DNA of 64,000 nt from Sphagnum compactum (lineage: Eukaryota; Bryophyta; Sphagnopsida; Sphagnales), in assembly GCA_965153455.1 (NCBI GenBank), contig OZ234501.1:4278001-4342000 (forward strand), read 5' to 3'. The position numbers and the translations under genes were made by a program. The notes beneath the pieces were generated by a model that did not search any database, was not told the origin of the DNA, and saw only the letters and a list, made by a program, of their open reading frames with translations. Below, in pieces: positions 1-11,829 of the stretch. The number at the start of each line of letters is the position of its first letter. The stretch's first letter is position 1.

Positions 1-1787
1 GATATATAATAGCATTCATTGCTTCAACCACAAAAATTGACAATTGAATTCAATTAGTCAAAAAGATTTGTTTCCACAATGTTCATGTTTTTGAATTCTC
101 CATAATTCCCAAATTTTCTAATAAGAACTACCCCCTAGTTAATTCATTACTAATAATTTACATCAACAACCCAAAAAAACATCATTGATATATGTTATAA
201 AGAAGAAAATATTATTAAAAAATTTATGAATGGATGCAAATGTTTTTGGTTAATCTCAAAGAAGTCACTTTCATTTTATTCTAAACGACATGCAAAAAAA
301 CATAGGTGCAAAGTTTATTGAAAGAAAAAAAAAGTTTTAAATTACTTAAATAGAAATATAGTGCCTATAATCCACTATGATAATATATGTTAAATATACC
401 TAGAATATACCATTGTTTCATAGCATATTTTAAAAAATTACCCCAAATGCTTCATAAATATATAAGCAAGGACTTCCCATGGGGTTCATTCAAGATAAAG
501 GTTTCATTTTTTATATTTATGAAAAAAAAAATTCTTTTCATTAGATATCCAATGATGTCAATTAGTGATTAGGCCTTTTTTTACCATTTTAATATCATCA
601 CTAGTGGTCATTCCTCTTTTAGGAATCTTCCCAAAACAAATTATGCCTTCATTATGGCCCACACTATTGCTGATATGATTTATGTCCCTCCTATTCAACA
701 AGGAACTATTGATATTTTGAGTGGGATTTTTCATGCTAAAGAAAGGATCAAAAGATTGGTCTCAACTATTTATTTGATGCATTTGAAACTTTCAATGCCA
801 TGTATGATCCTTGTGCCTTTTCTGCTTCAAGTTAATGACATTTTACAAAGATTATGACTAGTCAAGCTAAACAATCAAAAAATTAGAAAATCATATAGAA
901 AATGAACAATATTGTTAAACCCATTAGAAAATTGGGTTCAAAAGTAGGATCACAAGTTCAAATGGATGAAATGTTAAATGCATAACTCAAAAATAATAAA
1001 ATAATAATGGTAGCACAATTTATTTTCAATTTTGTTTCATCATATCATTTATCATAAACTACATGTCAATGGGCAAGATTTCATTTCTTCATCAACAAAA
1101 AATTGCTTATGTTGTCACCCACACGATGCAACACCATTCTAAATTGCAAATGTTATATATTTAGTGTGATATGATTAAATGTCACTACAAATACAAACTT
1201 AAGACTAAGCATTAAGCAATTTGCTTTAGAGCTCGTAAATGGGTGTCTTTTGTGAGATGAGCTTTTTTAGCTTGAAAATGTTTTAGAATGGTTTGGGAAC
1301 TATGTACAATGTGTCATTTTTCTTGGGGGTTTGTTGTAATGGATGTAAGAGTGGTTTGAAGATAGTTGTTGAAAAGGTCAGTCTTTCACACTTATCAATT
1401 ACTAAAACATAGGTGGGGATGGTGGGAATTTGTTTGATAGAAAAACTAAAACTTTGATTTGGAAGTTGAATGGACATATCTTTTTCCAATATAAGGTGGA
1501 TGTCAACAATGTTGAGTGGAAGTTCAAAATCCAAAACTTGGTATTGGCCAAACAACTTAATCAAAACTATCTTGGAAACTATGGATGAAATAAACATTAT
1601 ATATTACGAAAACAATTCAATGATTAAGTGATTTGTGGTTGTGATTTCTAACAATTGGTAGCTAACAATGTAAACCTAAGGTGCCGTTTGTGACATTTCT
1701 TCGCCCAAAGTTATTATTTGTACACATGACAAGCATTCCCATTACAAGTTCCAAAATCATTACTAAACGATTTGTTTTGTTTTGCAC
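1..1787. other. AT-rich intergenic DNA, no gene seen
   Basis: I see no gene here. Open frames are short (the longest about 105 codons), rich in F, I, K and L, and lack recognisable motifs or plausible splice structure. Long A and T runs dominate. Confidence 0.6.
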
Positions 1788-2130
1788 ACATCACAAATTT
1801 ATAAGCTTCATGGGTTCATTCCAAATTTGTGCAAGATTTGTTATTTCATAGGTTCATATTGTTTAAACATGAATGTCATGCATTATTTAAACACGAAAGT
1901 TGTGTGCACAACTTTCGTGTGTAAACATCATGAATAGGCATACAACATCTATGTTTAAACAATACGAATAGGCATATGACATTTTTGTCTAAACAATGTG
2001 CAAGACATTGATGTTCATACAATGTAAATAGATGAATGACATCCATGCCTATTTCATACGAACCTATGAAAAACAAATTTCATACGACTATTATTGGCAA
2101 ATTGTGACCCGTGAAGTTTGTGATGCATGC
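1788..2130. mobile_element. Palindromic foldback/MITE-like element, copy 1
   Basis: A ~343-bp element begins CATCACAAA and ends TTTGTGATG. The outer ends (CATCACAAA followed by CTTCATGGGT-like sequence) are inverted relative to each other, and sub-terminal motifs such as TTTCATAGGTTC recur in inverted form. It includes a perfect 14-bp inverted repeat, ACACGAAAGTTGTG at 1891-1904 against 1907-1920, with a 2-bp spacer. The reverse complement of the whole element recurs at 2609-2948 with roughly 80% identity by eye. No coding capacity is apparent, so a non-autonomous element is the likeliest reading. I could not define a target-site duplication. Confidence 0.6.
1891..1920. repeat. Perfect 14-bp inverted repeat
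   Basis: Arms 1891-1904 and 1907-1920 are exact reverse complements around a TG spacer. It lies inside palindromic element copy 1. The equivalent site in copy 2 has lost perfect pairing. Confidence 0.85.
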
Positions 2131-2608
2131 AATTGAGGCTTTCATGTTTGGAGGCAAAAGGAGTCGAACAACAACCCTCATCACATGTGCATGAACTATA
2201 CTGATAGAAAATCCCTCTACATGGCAAAAACAATTTCACAATAATGATTGAAGGCAATTCAAACGATGTTAAATTTACATGTCTTGAATTGATGCCATCC
2301 AAGACATGGACGTTCGAAATTCTAGTGTGGGATTTTCTAAAAGATGTTATGAATTCATGGTCCACTTATTGGTGCATGATTTTTGTTATGTAAATTAATT
2401 GGTTAATTTTTTGATAAAGTTTGTAATTGGCTTAATTTTGAATGGATGCACTTGGAATAGGCTAAATAAACAATGCAGGGTTAGCTATAAGGCCAAACTG
2501 ATACCATTTGCCATAATAAAATATGTGATGTGTATTGCCAACAACAATGGTTAGATGTTCTTTCAACTATCTAAGGTGGACATCTATTGATCCAAGGAAT
2601 GTTCATAT

Positions 2609-2948
2609 GCACATCACAAACTTCATGGGTCATGATTTAATAATAATAGTCATGTGAAATCTGTTTTTCATAAGTTTGTATGGAATAGACATGGGTGTCA
2701 TTCATTTATTTGTATTATTTGAACATCGACGTCGTGCGCATTATTTAGACACAAATGTCATATGCCTATTCGTATTGTTTAAACATGAATGTTGTATGTC
2801 CATCCATGTTGTTTACACATGAAAGTTGTGCACATGAATTCTGTGTTTAAATAATTCACGGCATTCGTGTTTAAACAATACGAACCTATGAAATAACAGA
2901 TTTCACACAGATTTGGAACGAACCTATGAAGCTTATAAATTTGTGATG
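2609..2948. mobile_element. Palindromic foldback/MITE-like element, copy 2 (inverted)
   Basis: Read as the reverse complement, this segment follows copy 1 (1788-2130) over its full length. Shared blocks include the CATCACAAATTTATAAGCTT end, TTTCATAGGTTC, ATTGTTTAAACA, ACGAATAGGCATATGACATT and the GAAGTTTGTGATG end. Similarity stops abruptly at both ends, which gives the element its boundaries. Together with copy 1 it makes a large inverted repeat with a 478-bp spacer. Confidence 0.6.
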
Positions 2949-4059
2949 GATGTCAAAAGACCTCTTCTCATCAATAAACATAGCTTAGCAATTGCCTCAA
3001 TGTCTTTAGAAATGGGTTGTGCACTTCATGGCTTTCATTGTGGTTTAGTTGAATATTTCATAAATAGTGTGACCTTCAACATTCATAGTGGTAATTCTCA
3101 TGTGAACAACAACTGTGATAAAATTTGACTATTGCCAATTCCAAGCCAAAATCAAGAGAATTAAGAAGACACAATTTTTTCCAATTTTAGCACCTTGACC
3201 ACGCCATGTGAAGAAAGGCTCATAAATGTAATACGATCATATGAGTTGAACAACACATGCCTCACCAATGTGAACATGGTGTGTTATTTTTTATTGATGT
3301 GGTAAGCAATAGAAATGTTTATTAAAAAAACTGCATTGATAGAGGGGGTAATAGATTAAGGAGGGCATCTCATCAACATGGACTATAGTTGATGCAAGCT
3401 TTCCACTATGACTAGATGCATAATGAATTTTGTAATTGCCTTCATAAGGTGTTGGAGGATGGAATTGGTGTGTGGACCATTGCAAACATCTTTTATTCAA
3501 ACCTAAAATGTTGTTGGGTCCATGTGGCAGAATATGCCATGGGAAATATGTTGAAATGAATCAACAATATTTTCAATGATGGTGGTTGTAGTATGTGTGT
3601 GCTCAAGGTCATCATAAGTAGACTACAAAAGGATAAGATTTTCAATATTATTATTTAATTGATCCTTGTTCAAACCTTTTTTAGAGTAGTCATCATTGTT
3701 ATCATAAGGTACATTTGGTGCAGAAAGATTGGCATCATTTAAGCAACCAAATAGAATTTCAACAAAGTTGTGATCAATGTTCACCTCACTATTACATGAA
3801 TTCACGGTTTTTAACCTAGGTTTTCTAGTAAAAAAATACCCAAAATGATTGGCATAAAAAAAACCACATAATCAATCTGAACAAGTCGATTTGAACCTTC
3901 TAGTGCGACTAGGTAGTCAATTTGGACCTTCTCATTTTGATTGACAAAATGATTAACAAAATGACCGATTATTTGATTGGTAGGCAGTGGACCATTTGAT
4001 TGGGTCAAATTTGAACATAAATTAAAATAATTTTTTGGATTATTATTTTAAAAATTAAT
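2949..4059. other. Intergenic DNA, no gene seen
   Basis: The open frames here are under 75 codons and show no family signature. No convincing repeat or RNA structure was noticed. Confidence 0.5.
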
Positions 4060-4110
4060 AGGTAGGTAGGTGTTAGCCTAGCCTAACTTACCTAACCTAC
4101 CTACCTACCC
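4060..4110. repeat. TAGG/CCTA hairpin at edge of satellite block
   Basis: AGGTAGGTAGGT is followed within about 25 bp by the inverse, ACCTACCTACC, giving a short hairpin of GTAG units. It introduces the minisatellite block that follows. Confidence 0.5.
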
Positions 4111-4259
4111 TAGCTTTCTAAACATGCACATAAGTTGCAAGTATAAAGAATTGAACCCAAACCTTCACAATGATAAATGAAGTCCTTACCAATGGACTAC
4201 ACCATAAAAAATGTTCAACATTTATTAAGTTTTTTATTTCACATGTTTATTTCACATCA

Positions 4260-4830
4260 CTAAACATAATGGCTAAACATAATGGTTAAATATAGTTGAT
4301 AAACTTCATGGTTAAACTTTGGCTAAACCTAGTGGTTAAATGTAATGGTTAAACATAATGACAAAATTTTGGTTAAATATAATGGCATAAACCTAATGAC
4401 TAAATTTAGTGGTTAAACATAATGACTAAACATAATTGGTTAAACATAGGTTAAATTGAGTTGTTAAATTTAAAGGCTAAACATAATGATTAAAACTTGG
4501 TTAAACACAATGATTAAACTTAGGCTAAACCTAATGATTAAATTTAATGGCTAAACCTAGGTTAAACCTAATGGGTAAATCTAATGGCTAAACATAGTGG
4601 CTAAACCTAAACTATATTTAGTGGTTATACTTTATGGCTAAATTTAAGCTATACTTAATGGCCAAATCTAATGGTTCAACTTAGGCTAAATCTAGTGTCA
4701 AATCTAGTGCTAAACATAATGGTTAAATCAAATGGCTAAATTTAAATTAAACTTAATGGTTAAACTTTGGGTAAACCTAATGGTTAAATATAGTGACAAA
4801 ACATAATGATTAAACTTAATAGCTAAACTT
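4260..4830. repeat. 13-bp degenerate minisatellite (CTAAACMTAATGG)
   Basis: About 45 head-to-tail units of 11-14 bp follow the pattern CTAAACNTAATGG / TTAAACATAATGA. The unit looks like a drifted relative of the plant telomere heptamer CCCTAAA, but no true CCCTAAA runs occur here. I see no open frame through it. Confidence 0.75.
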
Positions 4831-5005
4831 ATGTAAGTAAATGGGTGAACAAGTAGGTAGATAATATGTAGGTAGATGGGTAGGTAAATAGGTAGGTAGG
4901 TGAGAAGGTATAAGTAGATAGGTAAGTAAAAGGTAGGCGGGCGGGTGGGTAATAAGTAGGTAAATAACTAACTAAATAAATATGTGGGTGAGTAGGTAGG
5001 GGGTA
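4831..5005. repeat. Imperfect GTAG/GGTA tract
   Basis: This continues directly from the 13-bp array and consists of imperfect AGGTAGGT and GGTAAATA units. Antisense open frames here (T, Y, P and L rich) are products of the repeat. Confidence 0.65.
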
Positions 5006-5031
5006 AATACATAAAATAATAGACCATGTCA

Positions 5032-5240
5032 AATTTGACTAAAGATCATTAGCCATATTGATTAAATGTTTCATTTGATCAAAGACCATTGGTCACTTTG
5101 ACTACATATTATTGGCCACCTTGGTTAAATCTTCAACTTGGCTAAAAACCATTGGCCATTTTGATTAAATGCTCAACTTGACTAAAAACCATTGGTCATT
5201 TTGACTAAGATTGTACAACTTGACTATATGTATCTAGTCA
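5032..5240. repeat. ~40-bp tandem repeat
   Basis: About five degenerate copies of a 40-42 bp unit with the core CAACTTGACTAAAAACCATT then GGCCATTTTGATTAAATG. It adjoins the GTAG tract and completes a composite satellite block. Confidence 0.65.
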
Positions 5241-8200
5241 ACTAAACCACTAGAGTCAAGTTGATTAGTCAAAAAGTACATATGTCATTCAAACCCCTAA
5301 GCTTAGTCCAAATATACATGTCCAATAATATAAAAAATGACAAATTGATCAACTTGAATATTTTAAAAAACCATGATTTGTCATAGTGCCTCACTCACCT
5401 TTTGCTTCCCCACGTAATATGTTTCACAATGCTCCCATAGGCTTACATGGCAATAGGTAGGTTGTGTGGTTAGAATGCAATTTCCCACGAAATCTAGTTC
5501 CTTAAAAGGTCAATGGAGGAAAAGGTGTTGTATAATATGAGTAGCATTTGGAAATAAAATAAGTGTTCTTTAGTTGCCAAATTGTCTTATGAAATCTAAT
5601 AACCAAGTTTTAAAAACATTGATGATGCGTCTAAAGGGTTGGGCTTTGAATGAATGGGAACCTCACCAAAGGTGGGGCTCCTTGAATGGGAATTGTTGAC
5701 AAAAATATTTTTTTCAAAAGTAAAGGTGAACTTGTAAAAGGATACATTTTCATTGCAAAGATGTAAGTTATGTAATTTCCATGAAGGGCGTATGAAAATC
5801 AAGGTTGGAAAAAATTCAAATCTTACCATGTTGCTTTCCTCTCCATTAATTTTCAAATTTCATCCTAGTTCCATCACAAATATCATGATGACCAAAATGA
5901 TGTACATGTAGTCATAAGGTGGTTTGACAAGAACTTGATGAAATGAAATTAAGATTAAGTGTATCTGCATTGTGTATAGATAATATGAAAGGGGGTGGGG
6001 GGAAAGGTGGAAAATCACCTATTTATTTAACAAATTTAGTTGCATGTTTTTAAGGTAATAATTAAAAGTTGGATTTGTATTTTTTAATCAAATAATTTTT
6101 GTAACAAAAAAGTTGAGCTCCTAATGGTTCTTGCAATGTTCCCAATCCATGTGATGTTCTATTGGATGTTTCCATTACGCATTTTAACTTTATGCTTAGC
6201 CTCCAAAGGTAACAAAGGTGTTCCCTCCATAGAAACTAGAGACACTTTTTGCAATATACTTTAAGAGGAATTATATGGTGTAATATTGGGTTAGATGGCA
6301 TTACATGGTGACTTTTATAGTGATGGTAGTTATTAGTTACACATAATCACTCTTGTTAGAGGGGTATTACATGTATCCAATCCCCTCCCAACTATAAAGT
6401 ATAATTTCCTCTTTTGAATTGAAGACTTATTTTCTTTTATAGTTTAAATTTCATGCGACAATTGAGTTCAAAATATGAATGTGATTTGAACAACAATTAC
6501 TTCTAAAAATTGACCTAAATTTCAAATGCTTGTTTTTAGGCACAAAATTAGCAATTCTTAACACCCTTACTTGAGCCACTCCCCCCTGCCCCTTGGAGAA
6601 TATCCAAGAGGTGTCATAGTTTGGTAATCACCTTTACAACCTTTTTTATCCCAACTTTTGGTTAACCCAATAACATCAAGATAACAAAACCTACAAGGAA
6701 AAGTTATAGCTAGGTCGCTTGAGGTATATCCTCTTTTATCCTCTGCTTAAGATAACATAACCAAACCAATGCAAAGGTTTGACCATTTTGCCTAACATAA
6801 TTTCTCCACCTTCCGTTTTGATTTAGATCCTAACCTATCCTTGTTTGATCTATACAACAAACTCATTTCTTGTTCACACTTCCCCTTTCTTCCTACTCAA
6901 ATTATTATAACCAACCCTAGACCTAAACTAATGAAGTACAACATGAACACACAACATACGTAATGGAAACAAACCTTTTTCAAAGCAAATATTCACACAT
7001 CAAGGAAAGAAAAAAAAGGTAGTTACACTGGAGTCTTTTTAAGACCCCTAGATGTTGATCTTCTATTTCAACCAAACTTCTACTTCTATTTTACCAAACT
7101 CACTTGCCTTTTATGAGCAATCTTACCTTCTTTTTTTCTTTCTACTTACAATATTTTATTCCCATCAATATTAACAGACCACGCCTATTCTAGCTCCTTG
7201 AGACCACACTTCAATTTCCTCTCTTCCCTTGTTCTCACATAAGAAGGCATACCTTCTATTCCACATCTAGGTTAGACCCTCTCCTTCATGTTCATTTTCC
7301 CTTTCTACCCATTCTTACCAAACCTAGCATAGGTTCCTTGTACCTCTTCCTCCATTTGCCCTTGAGTGGAACCTTTCTTTAAAACCGCCCATGAGCAATC
7401 GCCATCACCAACTAGTGATACCTCCACCTCCATCTCCATTGTGCTGCTTGGTTAGGCGCATTTGGAAAGCTCACTTCCTCATGATGTAGTAGCCTCCTCA
7501 CATTGCCTTGACCCTTCATGATATGTCTAGCCCCCCATTAGCCCATATCTCATAATCATCATCATCACTCCTCACTCCCTCCCACTTCTTTACACACTAT
7601 TCATCAATTAGGAAACGGAGAGGCAAGTAACAATGTTCCCCCCCCCCCTCTAAGCTTAAAAAGAAAGAAATTGTTGTTGTCTTGAATTAAACTTAATTTT
7701 GAACACCTTCCTAAAAACCACCTCCACCATATCCACACTTCCCTATTCAGCAAATTTTACTAATTCAAACGAAAATATGATAACCTTGTTTTAATGTAGT
7801 CCAATTATTATACCACCCACCTTATCCTAACCAAGCCACCCATCCCGCAACAGTCCATCTTGGATAAGATCAATCTATTACCTTATCTCGAGTTAACCCC
7901 AAAACTCCATTAGTTGATTTACTTATGCTTAAGCAAAATTGGGCTAGGCTAATTAGGGCCCAACACTTGCCACCATGGTTTGCCCAAGGGTGATTAGGGA
8001 TAAAACTATCTAAAGAGTTTATGAAAGAGGAAACCTTTTCAGATTTCTTCCATTCGAGGGAAGGCCTTCAAAACTTGAATGCCCATATGATAATAGCCCT
8101 CCTTCTACACAATGAAAAAAAAAGGGGGGGGCAAGGGGGGGGGGGGCATGAAGAATGGATGGATGTTTGAAGATGGTGAAGTGTGTTTCATGGATGGTGA

Positions 8201-8897
8201 AAAGATGCAAACAAGAAGTTAACAACTATCATAACTACCTTTTGGAACTTCGGACTACCCTATAAAATTTGCAACATTTGGATAATTTCAAAACCTTGAG
8301 ACAGAAAACACGGCTTGAACAAGCCACCAACATACCATGCAAGATGGATGGAACATGGACAAGAAGAACTTTTCATCTCATTTGTGTCCCATAACTAGCA
8401 GTGGTGGTTAACTATATATTAACCATCCACATGCATATACTTACTAATGATTTATTGACGTATTGACTTTTGTAGAAAAGTTAGTAGCCACCAAGTGTCT
8501 TACCAACTTATTTACATACATTATATTCACTCATATTACCTACCTATTTTATCTATGATAACTACCCACTTACATAGGTAATATGAGGTGGAGGTAGGAG
8601 GCTTTATACGATCAGTCACCAAGGCGGAACCTTGGTAACGTAGTTGTAGTTCATCCACAATTGAACCATAACAAGTTGCCCAATGGATGATGTATTGTTG
8701 GGTGTTCGGTCACATACTCCAGGGAAAACACAAGTTAAATCAGGCAAATCTAATGGTCATCAAGTTTTTCTAGGGTTTTGTTTTTCCATGATTACTTCTA
8801 ATATAGGTGTCAACTTGAAACTCCAAAGACATTTTAAACCCACATTTTGTACAAAACCTAGTAAGTTGCGAGTGCTTGCCTATGAGTAATAGTAATG
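5241..8897. other. Gene-poor DNA with a poly(A)/poly(G) tract
   Basis: No gene can be supported. The one notable local feature is an A9-G8 run followed by a G12 run at about 8114-8146. Remaining open frames are short and non-ATG or low in complexity. Confidence 0.5.
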
Positions 8898-9316
8898 AAG
8901 GCCTCTTTCCATTAGGTCATTTGTGTGCACATATTTTGCCCCCACAATAGCCTTCCATTACATTTGTTCCATGTAGTTATGGCCATATTCACTTCACAGC
9001 TCTATAGGGCAAACATTGACCAAATGCAGAGCTATGTGAACTATCAATCAACATGTGAATCACTAGAAAGTGACATTTGTCACTATTATGATAACACGTG
9101 TTTTTCTTAAGTTCTCTACAAAGTACCCTATAGATGACATATTTTTAATATTTATAACATTAATTACATAAGGATATTTTCAACCTAGTTCCAACTTTCA
9201 AGTGGAAAATGCTTGTCCATATAGCAAGTAATAAAGTTCAGTTGTAATGGCTTTCTATTAGGCTATTGTGATCATAGTTACAACGAATTTGTTGTGGCCT
9301 AATTGAAAGAGGCCTT
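8898..9316. mobile_element. MITE-like element with long terminal inverted repeats
   Basis: The left end reads AAGGCCTCTTTCCATTAGGT. The right end is its inverse (…CTAATTGAAAGAGGCCTT). The similarity continues inward with gaps, including CACAATAGCCT and CCATTACA on both arms, so the terminal inverted repeats span about 75 bp of a 419-bp element. There is no transposase frame inside. No target-site duplication was resolved, so the superfamily is unknown. Confidence 0.55.
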
Positions 9317-9562
9317 AAATAAGAGGGCTAAAGCTCATGAAAGCTTCTCACAAAATTTCTATTTATTTTTTTCAATGGATAGTTGTTCATCTAAGCAAAA
9401 CACCTTTTAGACTCTCTTTATCGCACCTAGTTTCGCCTTAGTTTTGTTACTTGCTACTTTTGTTCTGTTCGCATGCTTTGTTAAACACCTATGCTACCTG
9501 CACATGGAAAACCACACACTTGGTGAAGCTTTAACATTTAGACGTGTCTTGTAACCTAGGGC

Positions 9563-9864
9563 TAACTTTGATTTCTAGATGGGTGGGATTAAATCTCGTT
9601 GCGAACTTTCCAACTAGTACAAGGGCTTGTCGCCCGAGATTACCATTTCCCATCTTTATGCCTAATTGCAGACTTGTCTAGTTTAAAGACTTAGTGCATC
9701 AAGGTTATCACTTCGGGCCCCTTCCTTGAACCCTCATTCGCCAACACATATGTGGTTTGTGAGTGTTGTCAAACTGAAAGTTGAACCCAACCCAATAGTT
9801 AGACTCACAACCCAAGCCATTGCACTAGGCAATCCTTTCACTGGAGGGTCTACTTAGAAGGGCA
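9563..9864 (-). repeat. 3' LTR (left copy)
   Basis: This is collinear with 15637-15961. Shared blocks include ACCTTGTCnCTCGAGAT-like sequence, GTGAGTGTTGTCAAA, AACCCAACCCAATAGTTAGA and CTAGAAGGGCA. In element sense it starts TGCCC at 9864. The left boundary is uncertain by about 10 bp. Confidence 0.75.
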
Positions 9865-9905
9865 TGTCCCTTTCCCTCACTTTAGAGATGTCAATGTCCT
9901 TGATA
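9865..9905 (-). other. Polypurine-tract-like segment next to the 3' LTR
   Basis: In element sense it reads GGACATTGACATCT, then CTAAAGTGAGGGAAAGGGACA, then the LTR start TGCCC. This is the GAGGAC-spacer-AAGTGGGGGA arrangement commonly seen before the 3' LTR of plant gypsy elements. Confidence 0.5.
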
Positions 9906-10520
9906 TTATTCTTGAGTGACCACCCTTGGCACTTCCACCAACTTTTCCCCTTCAACCTAATGGTGGGATTAACTACTTCTCGATCAAAAGAGCCCATTCG
10001 CACTATGTCTTTGTGTTCTCAGTGCAAGAAGTATTATTGAGTGTGTCTTCCATTTCCACCCAGTATGCTCAATTCTAGTGTCTTCGTCAAATCCCCCCTA
10101 TTCAACCATCTTTTCTCATCTTCAGAATCCACTTCAAGTCTAGCTTAGAAGTTCTAATCACCATACCAGATGAAGGTTATGAATGTGGCAACAAATCGTG
10201 TTGGACCGGATTTTATGATCCAAATCCCCTTTCTCCGAATGGAGCATGATTTGCGAGTTCATGTGTAAGAAGTTTTACTTCTCCATTCAGAGACATGCCA
10301 TTTTGTTCGCATGCACAACTAGTTCGATCTCACCTAATTGAACCTTGGAGTTTTTCGATCCAATTTCAATTCCAAGTCCATTTTTGTTGGTTACCACTCC
10401 TTTGCCTTTTCCAACCGCTTCCTCCACCATTAACATCAACCTTTTTCACAGCCGATCACATTCACGAAAACCTTTAACCCTCTCTTGGTGAAAGTAATAG
10501 ATTTAGTTATTTTGTGGGCA

Positions 10521-10556
10521 TTGTCCCCCACTTTAGAAGTTGATGTCCTCATCAAC
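10521..10556 (-). other. Second polypurine-tract-like segment after the polyprotein stop
   Basis: In element sense GATGAGGACATCAACTTC is followed by TAAAGTGGGGGACAATGCCC. It lies just after the chromodomain stop at 10593, where the tract is expected, yet the LTR-matching sequence starts 650 bp further on. The left LTR may therefore be longer than its right partner, or a second element may be involved. Confidence 0.45.
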
Positions 10557-10592
10557 ATTCAAACCATTTGTAGGTGGGTCCCTTTTTTTCTT

Positions 10593-10802
10593 CTAAGTTT
10601 TTTTCATTCCAAGTTCATGACCCCTTTCCTGCTTGAACTTGTTCACCATTTTTGGTAGGTGATCCAGGTGAGTAGGTTTCATCCATACTGCCTCCTTATG
10701 ATGACAACCTTTATATTTCATAAGGTACTCCTTCCCTCTAAGGTGTGTTTGCCTTGTGTAGTTTGCTTTCAATTTCGGTGGTAAGCTTATGTTTGATGGC
10801 AT
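10593..10802 (-). pseudogene. Chromodomain of chromovirus integrase
   Basis: A 69-codon frame contains EYLMKYKGCHHKEAVWM followed by HLDHLPKMVNKFKQ, matching the chromodomain core (YLVKWKG, then an acidic or polar stretch, then W, then a C-terminal helix). In chromoviruses this domain targets integration to chromatin. The W to Y change in the KWKG motif (KYKG) and the frameshift from the preceding integrase frame near 10760 show decay. Confidence 0.75.
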
Positions 10803-11133
10803 CCACTTCCAGTTGCACTCTCTGCTTTCGATCTAGCCTATGTTCATCATGTAGAAAAAAATTAAGTTTCAAAATGTGAAAGGTTGAATGTGCAACTTTA
10901 AGGTGTATGAGATGTAGCTTATGCAAAATTTCATAACGCCTTGTGTTGTTGGCAATGAAATGTGGGGCTAATCCTTTGGGCATCTTAAAATCCCAGATAT
11001 TCAACCACACATGTTGCCCAACCTCAAACTCCACATGTCTACATGTTTTATTAGCATGTTTTTCATATCGTTTTAAAACTTGCTCCAAGAGCTTTTTGGT
11101 TTGGGCGTATTTTTCTTCATGCCCCTTGACCAT
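10738..11133 (-). pseudogene. Integrase C-terminal region
   Basis: A 131-codon frame contains KKLLEQVLKRYEKHANK and then FEVGQHVWLNIWDF, the GPY/F-type C-terminal module of gypsy integrases, with KLHLIHLKVAHSTFHI corresponding to the family's VHNVFHVS segment. It is separated from the catalytic core by several stops between 11134 and 11523. Confidence 0.75.
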
Positions 11134-11523
11134 TTCTGCAACTTCTTTGAAGTGATATCTTCATCCCATGGGAATGGCTAAATCCATTAGCTTCTTGGCT
11201 TATTTCCCCAATGTTAGCTTGAATGAAAACATCTTAATCGTTGAGTGCGTTATGGAGTTCTAACAAAACTCCGCCAGGCCTATATGTTTGCCCTAATTGT
11301 TTTTAGCGATGTTCACATAGTTTCTGAGGTATTGATTTAACACCTCATTAACCCTTCTATTTGGCCATCAATTTGTGGGTGGAATGCTATGTTAAACGAC
11401 AATTTTATCCCCACCTTCCAGAACAAATGTTTCCAGAAGCCTGTCGTAAACTTGGCATCTTTATGGCTTATGATAAATTATGGCATCCCATGATGCATGA
11501 CCCACATCAAAGAACAACTTTGC

Positions 11524-11829
11524 TTAGTCGAAAGTCGTCACGATCGTTTTAGTTGGAGCCATTTTCACCATCTTGGATAATTGATTAACTACCACGAGGA
11601 TGGCGTGCATTCTGTTCCATTCAAGTAGTTGGGTCATGAAACCCATGGAGACACTCTCCCATGGTTCACTAGGGATCAGTAGAGGCTTGTATAGTCCGTA
11701 TTTCTTTTTGTACATGGACTTCGTGCTTTGGCACTTGACACAAGTGTGCACAAAATGCTTTACGTCTTGTTTCATTTCGGGCCAATAGAATTTTTTCCTA
11801 TGGCCACTCTTGTGGTTCATTCCCCACAA
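11524..11829 (-). pseudogene. Integrase zinc-binding and catalytic-core fragment
   Basis: The HTCVKCQ motif and FYWPEMKQDV mark the HHCC zinc-binding domain. SVSMGFMTQL and ILVVVNQLSKMVKMAPTK mark the start of the DDE core. Family consensus here is SMDF and VVVDRLSK. The first catalytic Asp is Gly in this copy (MGF), and the second conserved Asp is Asn, so the enzyme could not be active even without the in-frame stops that follow. Confidence 0.8.

Noticed and set aside
4260-5005. Telomere end
   Set aside because: The units are 13 bp and degenerate, with no TTTAGGG run, and unique sequence continues on both sides.
4260-5240. CRISPR array
   Set aside because: Units are contiguous with no unique spacers, and the genome is a plant nuclear genome.
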